Source of the DNA: Podocnemis expansa
Taxonomy: Eukaryota; Chordata; Testudines; Podocnemididae
Length of the DNA stretch: 64,000 nt
Reading direction: 5' to 3'
Assembly: GCA_007922195.1 (NCBI GenBank)
Contig: ML681989.1
Location: 44,629,994 to 44,693,993 of the forward strand
Below, one piece after another: positions 13,051-23,517 of this stretch. The translations under genes and the position numbers were made by a program. Positions within the stretch are counted from its first letter, which is position 1; the number at the start of each line of letters is the position of its first letter. The notes beneath the pieces are model-generated. The model was not told the origin of the DNA. It did no database searches and worked only from the letters and a program-made list of their open reading frames with translations.

Positions 13051-13215
13051 ATAGAATCATAGTATATTAGTATTGGAAAGGACCTCAGGAGGTCATCTAG
13101 TCCAAACCACTACTTAAAACAAGCCCAACCTCAGCTAATCATCTCATCAAGGGCTTTGCCAAGCCACATCTTAAAAACCTCCATGGTTGGAAATTCCACC
13201 ACCTCTCCAGGAAAC
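13051..13215 (-). mobile_element. CR1 LINE 3' end, 5'-truncated
   Basis: catagaatcatagtatatta then ggaaaggacctcaggaggtcatctagtcca is the reverse complement of the CR1 3' terminus, which ends in short ATTCTATGA-type repeats. It continues into ORF2-derived sequence (aaaacctccatggttggaaattccacc). Confidence 0.93.
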
Positions 13216-14875
13216 CCACTTTAATTCCTACTGAAGTCAACAGAAATTTAGTCTCTCAGTATACAGTTATCATTTGCAAATCTAAATATTATGATCACAC
13301 AATTTCTGTTCCTTCTTTTCTTTTGTACAACTCACTTTTTTCCAAAATGAGGGTTCATCTACTAAGTTTCCAAACTTGTACTGTCATGAAAACTCTGAAA
13401 ATTGATTTAATTATCCTTAGATAATGCACTTTAAATGCAGAGTGAAGGTCCTTACATCTTATTACACATTAAATAAGCAGTAAGAAAGATGAATTTACCC
13501 AGCATTACAGCTGGCAGGACTAATGGTAAATACACTAAAATATCTGTGAACTGATGTGAAGTATAAAGATTCAGCTATCTGCCTCTATGTTAAAAATCAG
13601 GAAAGCAATGAATTTTTAGTGGCAAGAAAACAAAGATGTGAGTTACTGTATTGGGACTTTTAGCTCTTTAAATTAGCCAACTTTCCAAAATATGATAAAA
13701 CAGTCATAGATCTTGCACGATGATTATCTACTACTGGCAAACCACAGAAGGTCCTTCCCAGTCTTTACTCACCTCTCATTAACTGTAATAAGTAAGAATG
13801 AATGAAAAATGAGTAAGGAAGAGTATAAACATTTGACTCTCTATCAAATGCCCCACTAATGTACACAAGAAAAAAATTAAAAAATCTGGAGAGGCATGTT
13901 CTGTGACCCACCATGGCCTTGGCAAGGGGGAGCTTTTTCTCCCTGGCATGGCTTAGCGACTAAATGGGTTCTGTATTCCCTACTGATTGCTGGGGGTCTG
14001 GGGGCTGATTGTTCTCCACCTCTTTGCATGTCCCTGAATGCCAGTTAGGATTTTTTTAATCAGACAACACTATCAAAAATGGTATCATCAACAAGCATTT
14101 GCTCAAATAAACACATATACATGATTATGCTTGCTTGGAAACTGCAGTTTTATGAGATGCAGTAAAATTAAGTTTTATTACTCACACCAGGTTATATGGC
14201 CTGCTAAGGATGGCAGACAAGATGAGCACTGTGTTTTTAGTACAACCTTGTCAGAGGTGTTCAACATAGAAGGCCTGCATGATTACTTCAAAAGGCAGTG
14301 GGAACTGTACACCACGGTACAGAAGACTGAAGAAGGAGAGTTAATTTGGACTGAATAAAGATGAGAGCATCTGACTTCTCTGCCTAGAAAAAAAAAACAA
14401 AACTTTAAGGGATAAATTATTTTATATGAGGAATCTGCTAGAAAAGTAAAAACTGGCTAAATAAATTGTCTGTTAGCATGAATGTAACCCAATGTCTGAA
14501 AGATGAGAATGCACTAGAAAAACTAGTACAGCCAGTTGCAGTAATTAAATCTTTTGGACAAGTTTCATTCACAGATGAGTTGAGTTTAGTTAGAAGAGTT
14601 CATCCTTTGTTCTCTACTCAGCTTTTACTGTCTGTAAGCTTCTTTTCTGTCAAGATAGCATATCATAAGCAAAGTTTCAATAGCCATCTACTTCAGTGAG
14701 GAATCATAAAAGGAACGGTTGAAGACAAGGCATAAAGATGAAACATACTAACACCAGTGATATTCCAGTAACTGGATAAACATGCAAATGATTGAATAAT
14801 CTAGATTCTTTAAATCAAAGACCAATATTCTGTTTTTACCTAAAAAGCTGTGGAGAATGAAAACATATGCAAATC

Positions 14876-14936
14876 TTACCTAATAACTTATCTAATAATA
14901 TAATCTAATAACCTAACTTACCTAACAACCTAAGCT
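14876..14936. repeat. Degenerate (CTAATAACTTAC) minisatellite
   Basis: Repeated words ttacctaataac, ttatctaataat, aatctaataac, ttacctaacaac across about 60 bp. Confidence 0.7.
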
Positions 14937-15691
14937 GTGCAATGCTCCCTTATAACAATTTTGAAAGGGAGGCTATAGAATGTGTTATCATGAATCTGTA
15001 ATGAAGAAGAAAGAGACAGGCTAACAGGGAGTGGGTGAGAGATGAAGAAAGATAATAGTAAAGTCTAGTGGATCCCAAAGTTTGACTTTTTAAAATCCTG
15101 TATCTGTTTGCGAAGTTTACATAAATAATTGCATGTGAATGTTTCCAAACACTTTTCAGTAGTTTCATTTCTAGAAACCAAAGAAATCAACAATCACAAG
15201 AGCATCTCATACTTCAAAGTGTAATGGGAATGGAATATCATTTTTACCAGGTAGCTTCCATTTAAAGCTTCTAACATGTTACAAACAAATCTAAATAGAA
15301 GAACTATTTGAAATTATGAGAAATGATGTATCAATATTTAAATATTCAAATAATATAGCCCAAAAAGCATATTTTCACTTTTTGGATGTCAAATTTGCAA
15401 GTCATTAACAGCATTTGTTTTGAATTTTTATCAATAAATTCTCAATTCAATCAAAGCAAGCACCAACTTTTCCTCCTTCAGCCATGTTGTAAATCTAACC
15501 CATTTCCTTTGCTTTATGTTAAAAAAGTTCCTAGAGCTAATAAAATAATCCATTTCAAATTGACAAAAGTGTTTTGTATGACCCCAAATCATTTTTTGTC
15601 AACTTCTTCAATTTAGTGAATTTACTGATTTGGCTTGGGCCAAACCTTTTTCCTCCTTTTCAGAACTGACAGGGAACTGAAAAGTCGATTT

Positions 15692-15943
15692 GGCCATGTC
15701 TACACATACAGCGCTGCAGCCACACTATTGCACTGCATTCGGGGGAAACACTGTATGCTGATGGGAAAGTACTCTCCCATTGGCATAATAAAATCACCTT
15801 TATGAATGGCAGAAGCTATGTCAATGTGAGAAGAAGGCACACAAGTGCTTATATCAGTATAGAGTATCACTCAGTAGAGAGGTTTATTCACACCTCTGAC
15901 CAACATAAGTATGCCAGCATAGTCCGCTGTGTAGACACAGCTT
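15692..15943. mobile_element. Non-autonomous TIR element (GGCTATGTCTACAC group)
   Basis: Left end ggccatgtctacac and right end gtgtagacacagct (reverse complement agctgtgtctacac) are inverted repeats 250 bp apart. Flanks are ttt on the left and tta on the right, compatible with a 3-bp T-rich target duplication. There is no coding capacity. A CR1 3' end abuts the right edge. Confidence 0.75.
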
Positions 15944-15959
15944 TATTCACGCAGCTTGA

Positions 15960-16051
15960 GGAATCATTAGGTGAAATTTTGTAGACTATTATGCTGTAGG
16001 TCAGACTATATGAACATTATGGTCTCTTCTGCCCAAGAAATCTATGAGTAT
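15960..16051 (+). mobile_element. Old CR1-type 3' end fragment
   Basis: gtaggtcagactatatgaac then attatggtctcttctg and aatctatgagta match the old reptile CR1 terminus (aggtcagactagatgatcataatggtcccttctggcc...tctatgag). About 90 bp, directly after the TIR element at 15692-15943. Confidence 0.8.
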
Positions 16052-16485
16052 GAAAAATTAAGCATTTGGAATAAACTGAGTTCCTAGTCTCATCTTCAGA
16101 GACTGATTCTAAGACATTTACACTTCCATCAGCTGTTTCCTCAGAGATGAACATGAGTTTTACTTCTCCCAACATGTTATGTTTCTGAAGAGAACAAATC
16201 AATCTCTGCCTGAGAGCCATTTCTTTTGTATGTAAGGGGATTTGTTCTTACGGGTATTATGTATCTTTATTGCTGTAACTGTTACTTCTGATACAAGAAA
16301 CCAGACTGATCAGGAGCATTTTAGATGAGCTATTCATTTTCATTTTTGTAAAAAAAAGTTTCTATTTCCTTCTCAGAAATATGAATTTATAAGCTATAAG
16401 ATAAATTCAGAAATATATCTCCTTTAAAGTAAACAGAACATTAAAAAAGAAAAGAAACTGCTGGCAAAGTGGAGGGGAAGTGAAG

Positions 16486-16525
16486 TAATAGTAGTAGTAG
16501 TAGTAGTAGTAGTAATAATAATAAT
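16486..16525. repeat. (AGT)n(AAT)n microsatellite
   Basis: A run of tag units passing into taa units, then ataatc. Confidence 0.95.
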
Positions 16526-16573
16526 CATAGATCACTAACTACTATTACTATTGTATTTTTCCTATGGACTGTA

Positions 16574-17612
16574 AGGTGGATAGAGAACTGGCTAGATCAT
16601 CAGTTTCAGCATACAGGAATCAATGGCTCCATGTCTAGTTGGCAACCAGTAATGTGTTCCCCAGGGGTCGGTCCTGGGGCCACTTCTGCTCAGCATTTTC
16701 ATTAATGATCTGGATGATGGGATAGATTGCACACTCAGTAAGTTTGCGGATTACACCAAGCTGGGGGGAACAGTAGACATGCTGGAGGGCAGGGACAGGA
16801 TTCAGGGAGACACTCACAAATTAGAGCAGTGGGCCAATAGAAATCTCTTGAGGCTCAACAAGGACAAGCGCAAAGTCCTGCACTTGGGATGGAAAAACCC
16901 CATGCACTGCTACAGGCAGGGGAGTAGGAGCAGTATAGAAAAGGACCTGGGGGTCCTGGTGGATAGGAAGCTGAATGAGTCAGCAGTGTGCTCTTGCTGC
17001 CAAAATGGCCAATGGCATACTGGGCTGCATCAGAAGTATTGCCAGCAGATCGAGGGATGTGATTATTCCCCTCTATTCAGCACTGGTGAGGCCGCATCTG
17101 GAATACTGTATCCAGTTCTGGGCTCCCCACTACAAAAAGGATGTGGAAAAATTAGAAAGAGTCCAGCGGAGGGCACCAAAAGTGATCAAGGGGCTGGAGC
17201 ACAAGACCTATGAAGAAAGACTGAAGGAACTAGGTTTATTTAGCCTGCAGAAGAGAAGACTGAAGGGGGATTTGATAGCAACCTTCAGCTACCTGAAGGG
17301 ATGCTCCAAGGAGGTTGGAGCTCAGCTGTTCTCAGTAGTAACAGAGGATAGAACAAGGAGCAATGGTTTCAAGTTGCAGCTGGGGAGGTTGAGACTGGAT
17401 ATTAGGAAAAACTTTCTTACTAGGCAAGTGGTTAAGCATTGGAATGGGCTACCTAGGAAGGTGGTGGAATCTCCGTCTTTAGAGATGTTTAAGGCCTGGC
17501 TGGACAAAACTTTGGCTGGGATAATTTAGTGGGAGTGGTCCTGCTTTTTTTGGCAGGGGGTTGGATTAGATGACCTCATGAGGTCCCTTCCAACTCTATG
17601 ATTCTATGAAAC
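16574..17612 (+). mobile_element. CR1 LINE, 5'-truncated, with ORF2 C-terminus and intact 3' end
   Basis: About 1.04 kb of a CR1 retrotransposon, full length normally 4-5 kb. The first part encodes the end of the reverse transcriptase thumb and connection (LEQWANRNLLRLN, DKRKVLHLGW). After a frameshift near 16970, the frame from 16975 to 17529 is open for 184 codons to the natural stop, with [56 protein letters not shown] and [10 protein letters not shown]. These are hallmarks of CR1 ORF2's C-terminus. The stop is followed by the short 3' UTR ggttggattagatgacctca and the terminal repeat ctatgattctatga. CR1 reverse-transcribes from this 3' end, so 5' truncation is the norm. A long intact distal frame suggests a fairly recent insertion. 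It is sense on +, antisense to DMD transcription. Confidence 0.95.
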
Positions 17613-17720
17613 AAATTTAAGTTTCAATACAAAGTTTCATTTAATTTGATTTGTGCAATGTGTCTATCATAATATTCTAGATGTACTGGGTCCATTTTTC
17701 AAAAATGTCTATATGACGTA

Positions 17721-18246
17721 GTTCCAAAGGGGTAGCCATGTTAGTCTAGATAAGCAAAACAAACAAGGAGTCCTGCTGAACCTTTAAAGATTAACTAATT
17801 TATTAGTTGCATGAGCTTTCATGGGAGAAAATCACACTTTGTCAGGTGCTTTGAAGATAGGGGAACTTACAGAATAGGAGGAAAATAAATGCAGGGAAGT
17901 GTAAGTCAGGATCACGTCACACTGTAACAGCAAATCCAAGCTGTTGTTAAGATTCAAATGGCTGTTGAGGTCTGACTTGGGGATTGTAGGTGATGACAAG
18001 TCAGAAGTCTACAGCACATCATTAAAGATCTACATTCTATTCTACAAGATGAGCCCTCACTCTCTCAAGCCTTGGGAGACAGAGCTCTCCTCGCTTACAG
18101 ACAGCCCCCTAACCTTAAACAGATACTCACCAGCAACTACAGACCTAACAGAACCATCAAAGCAGACACATGCCCCTGCAGCAAACCATGCTGCCAACTT
18201 CGCTGACATATCTCTACAAAAGACACCATCACCAGTGTGTCAAAGA
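17721..18246. mobile_element. Penelope-like copy, inverted tail joined to forward coding fragment
   Basis: 17721 to about 17950 is a minus-oriented PLE tail and 3' UTR: gttccaaaggggtagccatg, gttagtctagataagc, actaatttattagttgcatg, ctttcatgggag, then aggggaacttacagaat. From about 17985 to 18246 the orientation flips to plus and the sequence resembles the PLE coding segment before the GIY-YIG domain: ctctctcaagccttgggaga, ttaaacagatactcaccagc. A paralogous stretch is at 19925-20105. So this is another inverted arrangement, too decayed to encode protein. Confidence 0.85.
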
Positions 18247-18352
18247 AAAAATTTGGCAAAGCTAAGACAAATTTGCTGAATATACTTTTTTTATTAAAAG
18301 AGAAAAAAGTTTCAACTGAAAAAATGTCATTCTAACCAGGAGCCAAAGTTCC

Positions 18353-18470
18353 GTTTTCAAAAACAATTTAGGTACTTAGGAGCATAAATTTCACTGAATG
18401 TATCTAGGACTCATGCTTCTAACAGTGCTAGAGTACTTTTTAAAGATGGGACTTGCACTTTCACATTTGA
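18353..18470. repeat. Short palindromic MITE-like repeat
   Basis: ttttcaaaaacaatttaggt with acttaggagc on the left and gctagagtactttttaaagatgggac on the right resemble the widespread reptile palindrome ttttcaaaagtgacttaggc...gacttttgaaaatggga. A half copy is at 19443-19505 (gagattttcaagagctgggt). Confidence 0.5.
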
Positions 18471-18556
18471 AAATTTTATTCATAATTAGTATTTTTATGG
18501 TATATATTGGAAAATAAATCAACTATCAACTACAAAGATCAGCAATCAACAAAACA

Positions 18557-18630
18557 CTCCCCACATGACAAAAACTGAGTCCCTCTCCTTTCATATCTCC
18601 CCATGTGACAAAAACTGAGTTTCTCTTTAC
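18557..18630. repeat. Two-copy 40-bp tandem repeat
   Basis: ctccccacatgacaaaaact and ctccccatgtgacaaaaact start units 40 bp apart; both run on into gagt..ctct. Confidence 0.85.
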
Positions 18631-19641
18631 TTAGCATAAAGAGGCAGAATGAAGAGAAAGGTTTTGTTATTTACCCTAACAACAAACAAATCTGGGACGA
18701 GTCAGAAAAACAAAGAAAAAAATTTCAAAATCAATTTGCTTTGTCTAAAAAGTACCCTACTATTGGACCACTTTCATACAAATTTAGCGGTCTTGAACAT
18801 CCCCCTTGAGATACAACAGAAGAGGAGAATTGTTTAAAATACAGAGGGACCAAAAGCATATGGATTTATATCTGAAAATTAATTCGAAACCAGAACAGTT
18901 TGAGACAGTATAATATGTCCCATAAATGAAATCAAGTTGAAATATACTTGGTCCAATATAGAGATATTAAAAATGAAGATGTAGTACAAATAGATGTTAT
19001 ATCAGAAGAATATATATTTGATTTAATGATGTAGATTTGTTATATCCTTCCTTTTTGTATCTGTGCTCACTTCCTTTTGAGAATTACTGTAGGATTTTAT
19101 ATTTATTAGTATCAAATATTCCCTCTCTGCCTGCAGCTGCTATTGCTCCATTCTATCCAGGACAATTTGCAATTTAATTCTGTTCTCCTATGTTTTCTAC
19201 TTCTTCAGTTATATCCCAGAAGACTTTACACTCACACACCACCTGATGAAGAAAGACATCAAAAAGCAGTGCAGAGGAGACAAAGGTAATTTTGTTAATT
19301 TGTTATTTTTTAAGTCTAGGGTGTGTTGTTGTTGTGTGTTTTTTTTTTTTTGTCTCACCTGTGGGCCTGCTCGAGTGCCCACTGAAGTCACTCAGTCTTT
19401 ACACTGACTGTGTAAGCTCAGCTACTCTGCTAGAAAAACTCACAGGGTGAGATTTTCAAGAGCTGGGTACCTAACTCTTAGGCACTTTTGGAAACCCTAT
19501 CCTCAGTTAATATCTTTCTTAAATCTACATCCAATCACCTATCACACTGGAACTGAATAATACTTAGAATTTAATGAGTAAGGTGCAGTGCTGCTCCTCT
19601 AAAAAGAGCCAACCTCAAGTCCTCCTAAGCTTGTGCTGCTG

Positions 19642-19700
19642 TGTCTCTGTCTGAGGGATCAGAGCAAATGCGGTTATATCTGATCCCTCAGACAGAGACA
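19642..19700. repeat. Perfect 22-bp inverted repeat with 15-nt loop
   Basis: tgtctctgtctgagggatca at the left (arm 19642-19663) pairs without mismatch with the arm at 19679-19700 (tgatccctcagacagagaca). It sits just before a PLE coding region and may mark its junction. Confidence 0.95.
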
Positions 19701-19729
19701 GACATCTTGAGGATCTCTGTTAAGCATTC

Positions 19730-20476
19730 TTGAAACTACAGTACCCATCTAGGGAAGTAAGAAAACAAATTGACAGAGCTAGACTCGTACCCCAAAGTCA
19801 TCTACTACAGGAGAGGCCCAAGAAAGAAAACAACAGAACACCACTAGTCACCACATACAACCCCCAAGTTGGACCTCTGCAACAGATCATTAAGGACCTA
19901 CAGCCCATTCTAAAAGATGATCCGTCACTCTCTCAAGCCTTGGGAGACAGACCTCTCCTCACCTACAGACAGCCACCCAATCTTCAACAGATACTCACCA
20001 GCAACTACAGATCTAACAACAGAAACATTAAAACAGGCACACACCCCTACAACAAACCACGCTGCCAATTCTGCCCACATATCTGCACAACAGATACCAT
20101 TATAGGTCCTAATCAAGCCTGCTACTCCTTCAAAGGCTCATTTACCTGCTCATCTACTAATGTGATCTGTGCTATCATTTGCCAGAAATGCCCAGACACC
20201 TTATACATTGGACAAACAGGATGATCCCTGCGCAAAAGAATAAATGAACATAGAACTGATATCAGAAATCACAAAACAAAACAAAACAAAAAGTTACTGA
20301 GCACTTCCATCTTTCTAATCACTCGATAAATGGTTTGTCAATGACAGTCATCAGAGATGTGAGTGGGACATCAAGACTTCAAAGAGAAACAGCTGAACTC
20401 AAATTAATATGCAAATTAAATTCTGTGAAAGCAGGATTGAATCACGACTATGGGTTCTTTTCCCATTACAAAAGGT
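19730..20476 (+). pseudogene. Penelope-like ORF, C-terminal part with GIY-YIG endonuclease (disrupted)
   Basis: The frame starting at 19730 is open for 164 codons: linker, LLTYRQPPNLQQILTSNYRS, a Cys/His cluster (CQFCPHIC...CSSTNVICAIICQKC) and then the GIY-YIG core TLYIGQTG at about 20195-20221. This is the order seen in Neptune-type PLEs, whose endonuclease nicks the target for reverse transcription. A TGA directly follows (20222-20224), where related copies have an arginine or glutamine codon; CGA to TGA by CpG decay is likely. The same frame continues as SLRKRINEHRTDIRNH. An (AAAAC)n expansion at about 20271-20292 then shifts the frame. The rest (VTEHFHLSNHS ... GLNHDYGFFSHYKR) reaches the natural stop at about 20474-20476. 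The upstream RT is missing. The copy is inactive but comparatively young. Confidence 0.88.
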
Positions 20477-20514
20477 AATTTGACTTCAGGCTTCCCAGGG
20501 TTTGAACCTAACAG

Positions 20515-21010
20515 TTTCCAAAGGGATAGCCATGTTAGTCTAGTTCAGTATAAAAAACAACAAGCAGNNNNNNNNNNNNNNNNNNNNNNNNNNNNNNNNN
20601 NNNNNNNNNNNNNNNNNNNNNNNNNNNNNNNNNNNNNNNNNNNNNNNNNNNNNNNNNNNNNNNNNNNNNNNNNNNNNNNNNNNNNNNNNNNNNNNNNNNN
20701 NNNNNNNNNNNNNNNNNNNNNNNNNNNNNNNNNNNNNNNNNNNNNNNNNNNNNNNNNNNNNNNNNNNNNNNNNNNNNNNNNNNNNNNNNNNNNNNNNNNN
20801 NNNNNNNNNNNNNNNNNNNNNNNNNNNNNNNNNNNNNNNNNNNNNNNNNNNNNNNNNNNNNNNNNNNNNNNNNNNNNNNNNNNNNNNNNNNNNNNNNNNN
20901 NNNNNNNNNNNNNNNNNNNNNNNNNNNNNNNNNNNNNNNNNNNNNNNNNNNNNNNNNNNNNNNNNNNCTTCCTGGACTAGACTAACATGGCTATCCCTTT
21001 GGAAATTGAC
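20515..21010. mobile_element. PLE fold-back tail pair interrupted by the assembly gap
   Basis: To the left of the gap is an inverted tail end (ccaaagggatagccatgtta); to its right is the matching forward tail end (agactaacatggctatccct, then ttggaaattgac). The element is therefore a palindrome with its middle unread. It lies 40 bp after the stop of the PLE frame at 19730-20476 and is probably the 3' part of that copy. Confidence 0.85.
20568..20967. other. Assembly gap (400 N)
   Basis: Exactly 400 unresolved bases, likely a placeholder or estimated size. Open frames drawn across it are meaningless. Confidence 1.
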
Positions 21011-21089
21011 AAGATGTAAAGTCCTATAGCAGTCTTTCACAGTGTCTGCACTGGGAGACTCCTTTCCCAGCTGGCTGCAGGGGGCAGTT

Positions 21090-21162
21090 ACAACACCTTT
21101 ACACTGCTGCAGCCATTTGATGTAGTGAAATCAGCCCACTGGAGCACTGAGGATCTACTCCT
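21090..21162. repeat. 73-bp segment repeated at 22681-22753
   Basis: acaacacctttacactgctg begins both copies and ggatctactcct ends both; counted by eye there are about 8 differences over 73 bp. Here it lies in unremarkable sequence; the second copy sits inside a PLE 3' UTR and interrupts it. Confidence 0.85.
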
Positions 21163-21450
21163 CATATTTTCAAATACGGATACAGAGATTGAATGAAATC
21201 CTACAACTACCTATGCACATGTGCAACATCAGTAAAGTGAGTAGTTTCATAGACACATGAGATAATTGTTTTCAAAATTAAATCCATTAGCCAGTTAATG
21301 ACTTTAAATGAACACAAAGAACATTAAGGTTTATTATAAACTACTGTATATTGTAACATACTGGAAAAGAGACTGTCATTTAACTACATGTTTGCACACA
21401 ACCTAGCATGAAGGGGCTATGGCCCTCATTTTGGACTCCTAATAACATAA

Positions 21451-21482
21451 TTATTAATTATTATTATTATTATTATTATTAT
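21451..21482. repeat. (TTA)n microsatellite
   Basis: About ten tta units. Confidence 0.95.
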
Positions 21483-21840
21483 GTTACAGCTGGATAAACA
21501 GATAGAGAATGTAATATAATTTGACAATGGTCACACAATAAGTTAGTAACAGAGACTGGATTAGAATCCAAGACAGGTTGGCCCCTAGTGCACTGAAAAT
21601 GCCGCTTTTCTAAATTGCTTCTTAAATACAATCTCAGATTTTGTCAAAGAAAACATTCATGAATCACAAAAGATTGTTTTTTGTAATAGTGTCCTGACTT
21701 CAAAGAGGCTATGAATTTGATTTTAGCATGGTTTAATTCTCCACTGTGAGAAAAATGAATGAAGATAGATACAAGATAGCCTGTCTGAATCCTTTTTATT
21801 TATAATATATTCATAGTTACGATTATGTTTTTGCAAATAT

Positions 21841-21902
21841 GAACAAAAGAACTAAAGCATTAATACCAAATATCAACAAAAGAACTAAAGCATTAATACC
21901 AT
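21841..21902. repeat. Two-copy 34-bp tandem duplication
   Basis: aacaaaagaactaaagcatt followed by aatacca occurs twice, 34 bp apart, without visible mismatch in the shared part. It ends 35 bp before the hAT-like element at 21945. Confidence 0.93.
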
Positions 21903-21944
21903 TTACATAGATGTGGTGGCACTTTTATTGTTGTGGCAAGGAAC

Positions 21945-22393
21945 CAGGGGTGTCGCTGGCTGGGGGAGGGACCCGGGGCATGGGCCCAGGCCCTGCCCCC
22001 AGCCTGCAGACCCCGCCCCCAGCCTGCAGGCCCCACCCCCTGGCTGGGGACAGGGACAGGCGCCACTGCGCCGCCATGGGCGGCCAGGCACGAATCCCCA
22101 GTGAGGGATGGGGCTGCTGCGGCCACCGGCGACCAGGCCCCGGATCCCCAGCGGGGGATGGGGCACTGTCGCCGTGGGCGGCTAGGCCCTGGATCCCTGG
22201 CTGTGGATGGGGCCACCGCAGCCGCAACCGCGGGCGGGCGGCCTGGCCCCAGATCCCCGGCCGGGGATGGGGCCGCCACAGCCGCTGGCAGCTGGGCCCC
22301 GGATCTTCAGCCCAATTGAGCCGGAGATTGGGGGCTCTGGCACTGGGGTTCGGGGCATGTGCCCCGGAGTGCCCAGCGCCAGCAACGCCCCTG
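21945..22393. mobile_element. GC-rich non-autonomous hAT-like element with perfect 8-bp target duplication
   Basis: The left end caggggtgtcgctggctggg and the reverse complement of the right end, caggggcgttgctggcgctg, are inverted repeats that continue as cccggggcatgggccc / ccggggcacatgcccc. The flanks are the identical octamer caaggaac (21937-21944 and 22394-22401). An 8-bp duplication plus CAGGG termini is the hallmark of hAT transposition. The 449-bp body is very GC- and CpG-rich and built of roughly 50-60 bp units around ggatccccgg.ggggatgggg. It contains no transposase; open frames here follow composition only. A relative is at 32752-33046. Confidence 0.88.
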
Positions 22394-22481
22394 CAAGGAA
22401 CAGCATTGTCTCCCAGTTTCAGCAAGACTATTCCCATGTACAAACTGTTCCCCTAAACAAATTTTATAAAATATTGCATGT

Positions 22482-23117
22482 TGACAAGTTCCAAAGAGGT
22501 AGCTGTGTTTGCCTAGTTCAGCAAAACAAACAAGGAATCCTGTGGCACTTAAAGACTAACAAATTTATTTATAACATGAGCTTTCGTCCCATTTTGTCAG
22601 ATACTTTGAAGATGGGGGAACTTCCAGAGTGGGAGGAAAACAAATGCAGGGAAGTGTAAGTGTTGGGATCAGGTCACACTACAACACCTTTACACTGCTG
22701 CAGGCATTTGATGTAGTGAAATTGGCCTACAGGACCATTGGGGATCTACTCCTAACAGCAAATCAAAGTAGTTGTTAAGATTCAAATTCTGTGGACCAGC
22801 ATATAGAGGAAGATGAGATCAAATCACCTGTTGTAATGAGAAATGAATCAATCCTTATTTCGCCTGAAGAAGCTGTCAGATTTTCATATGAATTCCAATT
22901 CTGCAATTTCTCTTGGAAGCCTTCAGTTGTTATTCAATCACGCTGATTTTAATTACCTCTGTACAACACTTCACGGCACACTTGGACATTTCTCACAGCA
23001 CATTGCCAGTTGAAAACCACTGACTTACACTTCCCTGCCTTTATTTTCTTCCTATTCTGGAAGTTCTCCCTTCTCAAAAATTTGTTAGTCTTTAAGTGCC
23101 ACAAGACTCCTTGATAG
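22482..23117. mobile_element. Penelope-like copy with inverted and forward tails
   Basis: Starts with a minus-oriented tail (gttccaaagaggtagctgtg, cctgtggcacttaaagacta, acatgagctttcgtccca). It runs through the reversed 3' UTR (agggaagtgtaagtgttggg) and an extra 73-bp insert at 22681-22753. It ends with a plus-oriented tail (cttacacttccctgccttta, ttgttagtctttaagtgcca, caagactcc). The middle, about 22860-23020, is not recognised and has a CR1-like or hAT-like look. No coding frame survives. Confidence 0.78.
22681..22753. repeat. 73-bp insert in PLE copy, near-copy of 21090-21162
   Basis: Other PLE copies here read tcacactgtaacagcaaatc; this copy reads tcacact, the 73-bp block, then aacagcaaatc. 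The block is therefore an insertion into the PLE 3' UTR. Confidence 0.8.
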
Positions 23118-23442
23118 GTTTTTTTTGTTTGTTTGTTTTAAATAAAATTTGTGAGTTTTAACTACACCCCAAACTTCATTAAAATTTCTTTGTAATAAAA
23201 GAGTTTGGCTGTCACTCTGAAAGTTGCTCCAGGTGTCAGTCAAAGCCACACTGGAGTTTAGGGCAAAGTTCTGGGGGTGGCAAAGGTTTTGCCCTTCCCC
23301 TGTACAGCTGTTTATCAACAGAAATGTTAACTCATTTACATTAATAATCCCAGTCATTAAATACAAGGGCTTGGAGTTGGTTTCTAATAATCCATTATGT
23401 TTAAAGATAAGGTAAGTGAGCTAATATTTGTTATAGATACCA

Positions 23443-23517
23443 CAGAAGTTGGTTCAATAAAAGATATCACCTCCCTCTTCTTGTCTCCCTAATATCCCGG
23501 GACCCACGTTGCTACAC
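23443..23517 (+). mobile_element. Second-type PLE tail fragment
   Basis: cagaagttggttcaataaaa, gatatcacctccctc, cttgtctccctaatatcccg and gacccacgttgctaca match in order a common turtle terminal repeat. No coding part is attached. Confidence 0.6.

Noticed and set aside
14131..14358. 75-codon frame with a protein-like look
   Set aside because: No match to any family I know, no splice sites around it, short, and inside an intron. Expected by chance in 64 kb.
20450..21040. 166-176 residue frames across the N run
   Set aside because: Artefact of unread bases.
21893..22659. Many overlapping 70-180 codon frames on both strands
   Set aside because: All lie over the GC-rich hAT-like element, where stop codons are rare by composition.
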